Assembly (NCBI RefSeq): GCF_001039355.2
Contig: NW_019775749.1
Span: forward strand, 109,681-173,680
Source of the DNA: Lingula anatina
Lineage: Eukaryota; Brachiopoda; Lingulata; Lingulida; Lingulidae
DNA length: 64,000 nt
Direction of reading: 5' to 3'
Under the pieces are notes generated by a model. It had not been told where the DNA came from. It made no database searches and saw only the letters and a program-made list of their open reading frames with translations. A program made the translations under genes and the position numbers. Numbering within the stretch: the stretch's first letter is position 1; each line of letters begins with the position of its first letter. Positions 24,445 through 38,286 of the stretch are shown in pieces.

Positions 24445-27400
24445 ATGGACACAGGCCTGACCATGATGAACCCAGGGGCGAGCATGCACTTTGATGGCCA
24501 AGCACTGCAAGATCAAGAGGAAGCAGAATATCAAAAGGAAGAGATGGAAAAACAAAATGAGGTATAATTTCTCAAGTCATGTCACTGGTTTATTAGTTGA
24601 AGTTTAGTTTTTCTAATGCAGCCTTATACTTTGCCTTGCAGACACACATTTTATATAGAAAGTCATTCTGCCATTATTTCTCCATGTGGTGCCATACTGT
24701 AACATAAAAAATAGAATTATAAATGTGATTTGCTGAGGCTCTTAAGGCAAGGCCAGATTACCTTAAACCCTATTATGTAAAAGTGTTCTCCTTTATGTTT
24801 CCCTTCTCCAAATTAAAGAAAGCGCTTGAAATTCTTGCCTTAATGCATTTATGACTTGGGTTTTACAACTTCTACCATACATTTATTGGTATTGATGGAA
24901 TTGATTTCCAAAAGAAGTCCAAAAAGTGCAAAGTTTCTTGTTCCGTGGTCTCTCAAGAGAGGTTGCTGTAGGCGGGTAAGTTGAAAGTAAATTGTTATGT
25001 CAGTTTGATTTGTTGGAGTCAGTGTATGTACATGTGCGTGCATGTGTGAATGCTATATTAGAACTGCATGCAGACTTTCAAATAATGTAAAGCAGGAAAG
25101 AGGTAAGTTTGGTTATGTTTTCCTCATGGCTTATTGAAATATATTTTCTTCAGTTATAATCCAGCTAGGCATGTTGATTATGTAGAAATCTCAATTATTT
25201 TCTTATGAAAGCTCATCATTTTCATACAAGGTATAGTTATGTTGTGTGTTATCATATTTATGATGAAGTAGCGACTTAAATTGTGGTAGATAGTACCATT
25301 TATCTACTGAATATGCCAGAGCACAATTATTCTGTGCCAGCTCACCTAACACACTGACATGTCCATTACTCATTGACACTGGTTAATAACCATTTCTGTT
25401 ACTCCTAAATATTAGAACTGCTTTATCATTGCCATAGAAATCACATATATTATGTGTAGTAACAGGGATCAGCCTTTGGCAAACAGCGACATGCGTAATG
25501 AGAGACTTAATATATTTTACCTTAGGATTAGTATATTTGAGATATTACAGTGGTTGTTTGTAATGTGAAAACCAAGTACCTACTTAAGTGTGTGTTCTAG
25601 GTATCTAATTTTAAGTGTAAGATTATTTTTTAGAAAATTTAGATAAACATTAGGATTTACCTATTGTAAATTCTCTTTCCTTTAAGTTTTGGAATTACTC
25701 CACACTGAAAAACTGAATTTTTATTCTAAGTGAATATGCAAGGAGTTAATATAATCTAGTGAAATAAAGTTTTGTTCGAACTAGATAGGGTAATGCTTGG
25801 TAAGATCATTTAACTGTAGGTTTTTTTTTTCATGGCAAAAATGTTGAAAATGTCCCCTTTGAGAGATGGCAATCAGTATGGGTCAGATTTTTTTTTTATT
25901 TTTTAAAAATTTTTTATGTTGTAACTGCTATTGAGAAAATTGGATATTGAGGAAAATATTTGTAAGTATCCAAGTAAGTCTTGGTAATGGCTGTGCAATT
26001 TGAAAGGAGAACAATCCAATGAAAGAAAAGTTTTCTTTGTTGCTGAATATGGACTGATCTTAGAACATACATAGATAAATGTTTTCCTGTTTTTATTTAA
26101 TGTTTAATAGTCCAAATGTATATTGGATTTGTAATAGGTATTTACAAATTGTTCATTTCTGAAAGGCCTCTATTATTGTTTTATTTTCATTTTTTAGTTC
26201 TTCCTTTTATTATTGTGTACTATAATAACTTTTTAAAAGTGAAGCATTTTAAGTACTTTTAAGCTTTTAATGTTTATCTGAAATTTTTTCATCAGAAAAA
26301 AAATTATCAACAGTAAACATAAAGTTGGGTTGGAAATTGCCATTGACCTTTTAGCTTACAGATAGTAAATAACCACTTCATTAGTGATATTGGAAAATAA
26401 AGATGATTTATATGTCGAGTTAGGAATTTTCTATGACCTCTTCATCAATATTTGTGCTTGGCCTCTACTCTTTGAAACCTTATATTGAAAAGTTAAGATG
26501 ATTTATATCTTGTTTCGGTGGGTCACAGATTTTGTTATTCTTCATCAGTTTATTATTCTGTTTACAAAGGTAACCCTGGCTTAAGGGCTTTATAACGGCA
26601 GTCATAAAGGAACCGTTATTAACACTGTCATCTCAGCAACGACAGAACTCGTTAATTTCCCTTTTGTGTGCAGAGTCCAGGTGCAGTTCATTTGATATAC
26701 AGATATTTAATAATGTTATCATTTGTTTTTACCCTAGTTGCTGCTCTAGACTATTTGAAGTTGGGGACAAACTCACGATTCCTTTTTGTCATAGCTGTGT
26801 GTATAAACAAAACTTTTGTGTTTCGAATTGGCTTATCATTTGTTGTTTTCTTAACTAGCCCCAACAGCTGCCAAAAGACCAGTTATAATGACTAACATCA
26901 TTACACTAGATGTGATTAGGGCTGATGACAATTCCTATCCCGTCTCATTTACCAGTGACGATGTGCTCATTTTTATGATGGTGGAATGCCAATTGATAAT
27001 CAGCTCACACAGTGGGGATGTCACATGAAGTATGCAGCGTGCTACTTTATTGCATTGTGATGGGCATGCTGTGTTGGGAAGGAGAGCATCAGACATTTAA
27101 TGTGTTTATTGCTGTAGTTTGTCTGTGGTATCTCAGCAACATTAGCTCCACCCCTGTGGGTAAGTGGGATTATGACCATATTACACTATGGGGGGGGGGG
27201 GGGGGTGCTCAGGGGTTGCTTGTGGGTACCCATTGTGGTATACTGATTAGACAGTTATAATTGTTAATCTTTGATAATATAAGAAAATTATATTTTTGAG
27301 GGAATGATTTGACTGAATATTCAGTGCAGTACTAATTTTAAAAAAGTATAAATACCAAATCAAGAGAGACGGGCTAAGGAATTGTATGTTTTAGTAAATA

Positions 27401-30400
27401 TTTGTTGTATAGATTACATTATAGAGATTATATGTTAGTATGTAAGTTTCAGTCATAGCCTTGTAAAAAAAAAGCTAGAACCAGGTAATGAGTTTATAAA
27501 TACATAAATGAATAAAAAATAGATAAGTCATTAAGTAGGGATGTCCTTCTGAAAAATATTTTCTAATGAGTGCTCTAGCAGTGGATATTTGGATGATTAT
27601 CACAGATTTGGTTTAAAACTTTACAGTGGTGATTAAAAAGACAACCTCAAAGTTACAGTTTAGAATCATGATTAAACGCCTATATTGTTTCATTAGAATA
27701 AAGTCTTCACTGAGATTTAAGACAAGGTAAACAGGCATTTGATCAGATTATTATGCATTCCTTCCATCCACTGTAAAGATAATGACCATCATTTGTTGTT
27801 AGAATCTGAAATTATACACAGGTATTGCTGGCCAAATATTCCTTTCCTCTATATGGCATTCTTGTCACAGTTGTAGACCCTAGCCTAAGGAGTTAGTGAG
27901 CGCCAACCTTTATACTGCCTAGGGGGGAGGACTGACTAAGGAATTAGGGGAGCGCTGCCCCTTGGTTCTGATTGGTTAGTTCTTGTGCCAAGGACAAACC
28001 ACTGGTAAATGATATTTGGCACACATAATAACTTTTCACCAATGAGATTAAATATTCTATGTATTAATGAAAACTAAGACAGGTCAAGAAGTAAACCTGG
28101 GGTTATTTATTGCATGGGTTAGTGAGTTTTTCTTCTAATTATGGGGAGAGATCCAGTCATGTCAACCAAGAATCTACCGTATATGCAATGTCAACTTTTA
28201 ATTGAGGACAAATCCATACAAGGTAAAATTTTTTATTTATCTTCTGTCTTTTATTTTCCTGTATGTTTGATGACATTTTTTAATTCATTTTTTCATTATT
28301 TTTGTCTCTATGATTTGACATTTTGTAGGAAAAAAGAAAACTGTTTTGGTGAAGATTTTTTTTTTTTTTTTTGTGCCACCATTTCTAAAGTTGTCAAGTT
28401 TATATTTTTACACATATTTGGTACTTAAAATGAAACATAAAAAAAAAAAAAAATAGTAGTCACTACTGCTACTTAGATTTTGAATGCATTTATAATGAAA
28501 GAAATTGCTGTTAATCTGACAGATAAATGAACAGAGGGCTAAGGTGTAACAAAACAAATAGTTACATCTATCCTGTAAACATAATGGTTACTATTCTCTT
28601 TGTTAACATTGTTTGAAATACACGGTCAAAGCTGTAAATCACAGATAAAGAAACTTAACATTTTGTCCTGAAAATAACAACTCCGTGTTACATAAAACAA
28701 ATAACTGTGCTGAGATTGAAAAGAGAAAGGAGCGGTTCCAGTTTATTAATACCTGATTAAACAATGCTTATCTTTTGTGCATTTATTATTGTAAATTTTC
28801 TTCGATAACCGTATGCATATTAACTGTTTTCTCATTTACCAGTGTTCTTTGCCTAGTTAAATGTTGATGTTGATACTTAAGATAGTGAAAAAATGATCAT
28901 TTTCAATTGCCAACATATTTTATTTAGCTAAGTGTTGAATTCTTTTGAATTTTGAAAAACAAAATCTGAGTCTTGAAAGATTTGCAGGAAATAAAGAATT
29001 CACCTAAAAATTTTTAAACTAAAAGTTGACCAAAATTCTGAAAAACTTCTCTCAAAATGTGCAAATTGTTGAATCTTAACCATTTGTTTCACTCAAAAAG
29101 TTCTGCTTCTATGAAAATAACATGTAGCAAAGCGCATTTTTGGTCTATTCCATTATAACAATACAAAGTTATTATCTTAGCCTATTACAGAATAATTTTA
29201 TTTCATCAAGTTCAAGAAAAATCATCAAATGGGTTAGCTTATTGCAGCCTGGTCACCCCCTGCACGGACGGTGTTGAATACCAAATGTGCGCTTACTCTG
29301 CCCCCTACGCGCGATGCTCTTACATGCAGGTGGTGGGCCGCGCAACGGGGGATCCCTGACACTATTATATGGCAGACAAAAAGGAAGGTGGCCTGTAGTA
29401 AATAAACTAACATTCCAAAGTTAAGTGGTTCAATGGGTTCTTAGCTAGTTAACACTACACATGAGTAGGCTTCAATGCTGTACAATGATTTAATAACAAT
29501 ATCAGGGTGTTTTTGTTAAAGAAAATATCGCCTATGACTTGTACAGTTCTAGTGGTACCCTTTCTATTTTAGTTTTGTGAAATATTTAGATTGGAAACAG
29601 ATCATATTTGTATTTTTCAAGGGGCAATATTTAGATTACCTATGCACAGAGGAAATATAGTGTTTGATTGTTTACAGCGTAACCTATGTTACCACTTATG
29701 ATAAGCAAATTAAGACCAGTAAAATCCAAATTTAAACTAGAAAACAAAGAGAAAAAGTGTGGTTTTTGGGAGGATGATTGCATAACCTTTTACCTGCGAT
29801 GACATAACCTTTGAGGTGCTAAAGAACCACAAGGTCCTCTGACAAGGGGATTTACACCTATTGTTTTGCAAATGTAACAATAACTTGGTAATAATATTCC
29901 CCAAACTGGCCAATCAAATGTTAAATAGAGGGTTCAGATCAATTGGCCACGCATCATGGAAAAGGGCACCGGACCTCATAAGTAATAGATTTATTAACAT
30001 GGTCATTTAGATGGAAAGAAAAGGCACTGAGCAATGGATTATTGCAGGTTACGTCTAGGTGTGGCAGGGATAATAATGGAATAAAAAGAAGCACTGGAAA
30101 GGTTGCAGAGTGGGAATACTTAACATAGGGCATTGTTCAGGTGCAAGTTGTAAACATTTAACGGAAGGCGGCAAGTTGCGGCTTAGAGAACTTGGATATT
30201 CAGTTTATGGAGGAGACTGCGACGAAGATTAATTTTAGCCAGTGAATTGAATTACAGTATTGGATAAATCTTTATACTTAAGGATAAAACTTTATGTTGA
30301 TAAGATTTTCGGCTGATCTGGGTTACGTATTGCAGAATGGATGTAAGTTAAACTAAGTTAATCTTTCAATTTAAGTTGTGAATAATGATGTTTCTTAAAA

Positions 30401-33400
30401 TCAAGTAAAAACACATGAGTCCAAATTTTTTTTGTATATGTGTGTTTGGTACATCATTTTATTTTTAATGATTTTGTTTTTTTTTTCTTTTTGCCATCTT
30501 CACCTTTGATGCTTTAAATGATATGTTTACAAGCTTTTTATCTTACTATACAATCTTACTACGTGACAATACATAATGAAAAGGGGACAAATTAATTAAG
30601 TTTGGTGACAGTTAGTATTAATACCATGTAACCTTGGGTTGACCTGAGGATTTTTCAGGGTAGCTACAATAAGATGTAAGAATTAATCTTCTAGGGGGCA
30701 ACTTGTGACTTTGCAATGTTGTTTGACTATTAGCACATTATATCAAGGTGGTCGCAGCTTAAGTAACATTACCTTCTTAATCTTACGGATGATGATGAAA
30801 TCAGTCTGATCAAGGACTGCCTGAATAAGGCTTAATGATATCTAAAGTTAGCAAAGCTAAATAAGTATTAGCAAACTTTGATTTGAAGCAATCCAGGGGT
30901 ATAACTGACACAAAGTGATGGTCACATTTAGGGGCATAATGTTTCTTGGTTTATTTAGCAAAGAAATAGTTGGAGTAATGATAAAGGCAAAGACCACCAT
31001 AAGCTTAGAAAAAATGGTTTCAGAATTACTTAACAAACAGGGAAGCAATGTGGAAGCAATCATAATTCACATAGTTTTAGGAGTATTTTGCCCTCTTTAA
31101 TTCAGTGCTGTATCAATGACTTGTGCGTTGGCATCTGGCATGGCATCCATACCCATGCCATCATGGGATGATCCCAGCAAGGTGCCAGAAACTCTAGAAA
31201 TCATGGAGTCCATAGAAGAAGTGAAAGACATTGAGAATATGCTGGTCCAGGTGAGATTATCCAAACTGTTTTCGCTTTCTCCTCTTACCTGTTTATCTGT
31301 TTATTTTGTATAAAAGTGTGTGAAAGGGTGTGATGGGGCGGGCTATGTGAGGATATGCCTGTGTCAATATGCCTGTGTTGTTTTGTTATTATTTTCTCGC
31401 AGCTGGGAGTTTAAGGTGAGTGTGTGATTGAAAAACATCAATATAAATTACAATGGAAATATGTTATTATGATTATAAGAGAAATTACAGCACGTACACC
31501 ACACAGAGTAAGATACAAAACAGAAAACTAAACATCTTGACATGAAGTCCTTTTTTTATCCTTACTGTAGTGATTTAACAGAAGTCTAGCAGACAGCAGA
31601 AATGCTAACATTTTTTTTATTCTGTACCTTAGATAAATAGTATTGAGGTGGATATAATAAAAGAGATATTACACTGTATTTGTTCCTGTAATTATTTTTC
31701 TGCCATAATTTTTCCCACCATAAAATTGTTCATATTACATGAATAGGGTTGAGTAGGGGGGTGGGTAAATTTGAAGAAATGTAGTTTCAAAAACTCTTGT
31801 ATGAAATAGTTTTTCTGGTACTGAAGGGAATGGTGGTATACAAATGTATGTGTATGAATAAAAACTCTTACCTAAATAATAAAATTGTAGCCTTGATCCC
31901 TCACTTTGCCAACAGAAACTGAAAAAAATGTCTTATTTTCATTGTTCATCATGTCAACTCATTATGTAAACAAGAACATTATGAAATAATGTTGACATCT
32001 TATGAGGTAACAGGACAGTTTGATAACAAAATGGACTGCATCAGTTACTGTATCCTTCATATTTTTATATCATAAATATTATGTCCTATGAATTTGTTCT
32101 TTTGTTACTTGTCTTAATGTGATTCAGGTCATGTTTTACATGTTTTAATAAATTACGTTTCCAGTTGCGCGAGCTGCTGACCAATGCTTTTGATGATCTT
32201 CTTGATGAAGATGACAATACATCTCTCTCCTCAGAACTCTCTCATGACTCAGGGGCACACTCAGAGGAGAAAGGGTAAGCAAAATTATAGTTACTTTAAA
32301 ATATTTCATTCTGCATTCACCTTAATTGTCAACTGCTAGCTTTATTCTAATTGCAGTTACATAGAAATTGGATAGAAGCTGTGTTTTGTTTTTTTGCAGG
32401 GAAAAGGTACAGTAATGACAAAATTATTTTCTCATTTTTGTTAAATTTTTTAGCTGATTGGTTACTTAGTATTTATCTTATGTCTGGTACTGGTAATCAG
32501 AGTGACAGGTGTTTGCAGATAGGACTAAGCCACTGTAGCTGACCCCCACCAGGACTCTGCTCTATACGTCACACATTATTTGAGAATTACACACAGTTGC
32601 ATTCAGAAGAATGTACATTATGTAACTATAATTTTCTGATTTTTGATCCAAATAAAGGAAATTATCCGAGAACTGTGTCACATTGAATGTTGTGGTTTGG
32701 GGGTATTTATTTATTCAGTGCATTGTTCTAAGGTAACACAGGTGTGCCTTGTAATATATTGGTCACCAGCTAGGGGCAGTTATACAATACAGCATCATGG
32801 ATATTTAAGACAAGCCTTGTTCACTGGGACAAGACCTTTCCTCAGGTGTAAACATACAATTTGATACAATAAAACTGGTTTTATAATGTCAGTTGAATTA
32901 TTTCAAATTTAAATGAAGTGATTTCATAAGTGAGTTAATTATATAATACAGTGGAAGAAGTATGGGGCATAATATTTCTAGACTTCTGGCTCTATGGGAC
33001 ACCAGGGTCTGACAATCTACTGGCCTAAAGCAGGAATAGTGGCCAGTAACTGAAGAGATTTACAAAATTTTAATGCCTGCCATTAATGGAACATTTCATT
33101 ATAAACTTTTGTCATACTGGCAACTTTTTATTTTAAGCCTTTAAGTGGCTTTTTTCTGTAAAGTTATCCATTTTTTATTTATTAGGAACCCAATCCCTCC
33201 TGTGAGATTATCATGAGATCCTGATATATGTTTGATCCCATTTCAGCAGAGTTGTTATGTCCATTTCATATACCTATTGTTTTCTTTCTCCTATAGCCGA
33301 CACACAAATGGCCACTGGAAGCCTCCTGTGACTTGGGATGATATAAACCACCATGGTGGTGCCTACCCTACCTCCACCCCCATGACTCACAACCCCCCTC

Positions 33401-36400
33401 CCCTGACCACGCCCGGCCCTGGGCTGACCCACCAGCTGAAGCAGGTCTATGATATGCTGGCACACAATGGTGGACCACAACAGCCAGGGGATTATGATGA
33501 CCAGCAGTGGGAACATGTAAACGGGGGTCAGGTTAATGGTTGGGATGGGCACAATGACCATGGGAACCAAGTAAATAGTGGTCATCCAGATGATTGGGAT
33601 GGACAAGATGACCAAGAAGACCATGTGAATGGTGGTCAGCCAGATGATTGGGATGGTCAAGATGACCACCAGGACTATGATGGTAGTCATGAGGACTTAC
33701 AGGAGAGAGGGCAGGGAGAAGGTGGCAATGAACCCCCAGATAATGGCGGGTACCTTCAACATCCAAATGGACTCCACCAGGATGGATATCTCCATCATAT
33801 CCCTAATGGATATCACCCTGCCTATCATGGCACCCACCACCCACACCCACATCAGCAAGACTATCCCAGGCTATATCACCACACAGAGGGCTACTACATA
33901 CCAAACTATGGCCCTAACCCCCAGCCATATAACAGTGGCCCGTACAGCCCAGAGAGGAGGGCCAGTGGGAGTGGCCCACCCAATGGATTGGTTGGGTCAG
34001 GAGAACATCCCAGGAGGGGCAGTCTGCCAGTCTATGGCCTGGACCAGCCTGGCCACATGAACAGACATGACAAAACCTCTCCTCAGGAACTCATTGATGG
34101 GTATAAAGTCCAGTTCATGGGGAGGAAGGTACCCGAGACCATGACTGAACATGAGGAGAAACATGACAATATTCAGCAGGCTTTCATGGAACAAGGTATG
34201 TCAGAAAAGGAAGGGGATGCCAAGATGTATGTTATTTCCATTGCTACTTCATTGATAAAATATATTTCTTTGATTTGATTTGAAGAATATTTTTCTGCTA
34301 AAAAGAGAACTAATGGGGATGGAGTAACTCAGGGAGGAAGTCTGACCATTTATTCTGTACATCTTGTGACAACAACCAGATTACTGTGAAGTGCTTTGGT
34401 TGAAAGGTTTCCTTATACAGGATAGTTCCATCTACTCTTTTGGTAGGCTTCTTTATGGGGTTTTAACTTTGTTTTGTGTTAAATATGTACCATATCCATC
34501 TTTTCACTGGCATTTAATTGGATCAGTAGATTAGCTTTTAAGTAACTGCCTTTGATGTCAGTGTTAAAACCCTTTTAAGAGATTGAGGATCTCTTCTGGT
34601 TTTGATAAAAACAGTGTTAGTTCAAGATCTAACAAGAAACTTTTTTCTTGCCTAATTTGAATCAATATTGACAACAGTCTGACCTCAAAATACAGGAAAG
34701 AATCACTGATACATTAAAATATACTTTAGGAATATAATTTATAAGCAGATAAAAGTATTTCTGTATCTTAGGGGACGTGTGGCAAAGTAAAAATAAAATG
34801 TCTAAGAAAACTGCTTGATAAATTAAATGCCTGTATTAAAAATTATATTATAGAATCATTGGAGTACAAAGTGTCATTAACAACGTTTTTGTGTAAATTG
34901 TCCCTTTAATGATTATTTTCTATATTGAAATTTTCAGATAATTTTTTTTTTACTTCCTATATGTAAAAATGCTTGGACAGTTGCTGGGTTTTAACTTTTA
35001 TTTGATTTTGCTAAACAGCATTTCATTGGGGGTTATGGGAGAGGTAGAATCTTCCGTCGTTTATTCAAATGGCAGTGTTTCTCATTGGAATTCATTTAAA
35101 TAACATTCTGACTCTTCTGTCAACTACCTTGATAGCTGAACCCACATTCCATTTTCTCCAAACGTTATTTTATTCACCCACCAGGTGGCAGCACAGAGCA
35201 CCGTCAGCATGCCCAGCTCCAGATCCTGTACAAGGCACGGGGCCGACAGCTGGACCAGCTCCAGCAGGACTATGCTGTGTTGAAAGAGGACACGGCCAGG
35301 GAGATGCGGGTTCTGAAACACCAGCTGGCTCTGGCTCAAGGTAACTCTCTGGGTATGAAATCCTGAATTATGACAATGATGAATATAATGTTGATAGAAA
35401 TGTGAACTTTAAGTTTGTGCATTTTTCTCAGGGATTGTTTTGTATAATGTAGAGATTAAAACTTGTTGTTTAAAACAAACCATCTAATATTACTAGTTTA
35501 ACACCATGTGAGAAGGTTCAAAGACGCTTACACACTATTAAACTGAAGACTTAATAATAGTGAGAAAAGTTCTTTGATTAAAAGGTGAAAATTTCCCTAC
35601 ACATTATTTATGGTTCATAAGGTTGTTCCTACATTTTAATATTCCTTTTTCATATCATGCCCCATGACTTCCTTTTTGAGTCTTTTTATGAAGTGTAATA
35701 TTTGTGTGCTGTTCTCCTAGGTGAGAGGGATGGCATGTCTGAGAGTTTACAGCAGGTCAACCAGCTTCTGCAGGATGCCCAGGAAGAGAACACAGCACTG
35801 AAGGGGAGAATAGCTGCTATGGAGAAGGAACTGGACACAGTGAAACAGGCCAAAGAAGAGGTGAGTTAGATTTAATAAAATGGTTGTTTGATGAAGTTTT
35901 TGCCAATATTGGTCACAATGTATTAAGGAATTTGGCTCAACTTCTACATAGTCCATTGGGGAAGTAAAGAATTACAGCTAAATTTCATGAAAATTCAATT
36001 ATTTGTTCAACATTCTGAAATGGCTTATTGGCATGATTTAAGTATAAAGTCATAATGTTGGGGTACATATGCCAGATTGATTTAGGATTAGTTTTTTAAA
36101 AAAAGAAATTGAAGAATTATCTGTGACCTGTTTCAGACAATCCACAAACTACAGATGGCAGAAGCCACCATGGAGAACATGACCCAGCACGTGACTGAGC
36201 TCGGCAACAGTGAGAGCCTGACGCGAGCACGTGAGCAGCACGAGGCTGTTGTGAGCAGCATCCAACAGAAGCACCAGCAGGAAACACTCAACCTGAAGGC
36301 AAGGCTGGATGAACAGCAAGAGGAACTGCAACAGAAGGTAGGCAACAAACTTTACTGAAAGGTGGTGTGAAGATTTTTTACAGCTGACATGTCACATTGT

Positions 36401-38199
36401 GTTGTTGCAGATATTTAGGTAAGTGTGAATAGTGGAATTGAATAATGTTACATATTATAGGTGAATGCATTTTGGGAATGGGTTTGCATCTTTTTGCTCT
36501 TAATTTGTTCATATATTTATTTTTTTTTTTTGGGGGGGGGGTATCTTGGTCTGAAATCTTTTTCTTGGTCTGAAATTTTTTTCTTCATTCCAGCATGATG
36601 AAATCTCGTCCCTCCGCCAGCAGCTATCTGTTCACATGAAAGCATCAGAAAATGCCCACATTGAGAGAGCAGACACCATCAACAGGCTGACTCGCAGCCT
36701 GGAGGAGAGCCAGAGACAAGTACAGGACCTGCTAGCTGCAGGTGGGTTCAGTGTCCTTTTAAACAGGGCTTATAACCTTTTTTTTTTTTTTTTTTTTGTA
36801 ATGTGTGATTGTGCCTCACCATAATGGAAAACATGTCCAACTTAAGTATACATGTACCATGATACTGCTTGATAACAGTGCTTAAATGATGAGAAATGGT
36901 TTCAAATTATCCACTGTATAACATTTGCTGTTGCCAAATATTTGCCCTTTGGTGAAGATTCCATCTTGTAACCTAGTAAACATCAAGTGTGGCAGACCTC
37001 TTCATTATTCCCTGGTCACATTGACCACAGCATGTCTTGTTACTTTAGGTTCCTCCCAAGAACTGGGTCATCTGAAAGCTCAGTTACAGCAGATGTCTGC
37101 TGCCAAAACCATGACTGATGATATGTACACAGCTTTAAAGGTATGTAATGTTGTTGAAGTCTTAAATAAATTATACAGGAATTTTGCATTATTTTAATTG
37201 GTAAAAATGAAAGGAAAAAGAGAGAAAATTATTAAAGTTTTGTATAATGCAAGGACCAGAAATGGACCTTAGATCTTTTTTCCTTCTGTATTTCAAAAAG
37301 GTGTAGATCTTTTACCAAAACTTTTGATCCACTTTGTTTGAAATATTGTGTCAAGTTTGTTGATCTTTAAAAAGCCATGTAGATATGATGGAGCCCATAC
37401 CATTTTATCAGGTTTTCACCAGTACGATAAAGCAGACCAACAAAGTATGTCTTTGTGTGTTTTCCTTGATGCCATGACTTCTTATCATGTCCATTTATAG
37501 ATTTTTGTGTTACATATAAATCTCTGACTTTAGGGAGAGATGAGTGAGCTGAAGGAGCAGCTGACCATGTATGAGTCTGCGGCATCCTGTGGGGTGTTTG
37601 TTAATGGTGCTGAGAACACACATTCTGAATCATTTGCTCAACTAGGAGTCAAGAAAACACTTGACTGGAAAACGCCTAAACAAGTCCCCTCCAAGTAAGA
37701 ATAGATTTGTGGACAGTTAAACTTGATTGTATTAAGCTTTTGTTGCTTTCTTCGGGGATTCAAAATAGCAATGTGCAGTATCTACATTTGGGAGGTTATT
37801 TTATATTTTTTATTATTATTTCACCATATAATTTCTACTTTCACTTTCCTTCTCCCAGGGTCACAGCAGGTGGTGACACCTACAGTCCGGAGAACACCAT
37901 TGCCACCCTGAAAGCAGAGCTACAGAAATGTCTGTCCAACAACAAGAACAAGAGGGAGCAGGTGACCTCTCTGCAGGCTGAACTGGGGACTCTCCGGGCA
38001 AACCTGGAATCTGCTAGAACAGGTCTGAAGAAGGTGGAGAGTGAGAGTGATAAGAAAGATGTGAGTACAGGCTGGGCTGAGCTGATCTATGAAATGCAGA
38101 GTTGATTAAGTGCATGTCAGTATTTTTTTGTTGTTATTTTTATATTATTATGTTATTAACTGATAAATTTCTGAATCACTATATTTATGCAAAAAAAAA

Positions 38200-38286
<87 letters not shown>

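Larger units (their letters stand above)
24562..32164. other. CEP152 first intron (7.6 kb)
   Basis: By far the longest intron in the window. It contains the alternative exon at 31.1 kb, a 16-G homopolymer at 27190-27205, and a GC-rich island near 29245-29360 with CpG-rich inverted segments. The rest is unremarkable AT-rich DNA. No other conserved exon, RNA gene or intact transposon was seen. Confidence 0.6.

Noticed and set aside
30857-31100. Open frames on both strands just before the alternative CEP152 exon
   Set aside because: Neither is in frame with the 31.1-kb exon through a splice signal, and neither shows a domain.
33274-33690. Minus-strand 138-codon open frame antisense to CEP152
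   Set aside because: It is a mirror of the 54-bp coding repeats in the 899-nt CEP152 exon. The repetitive Ile/Val/Pro peptide has no independent support.
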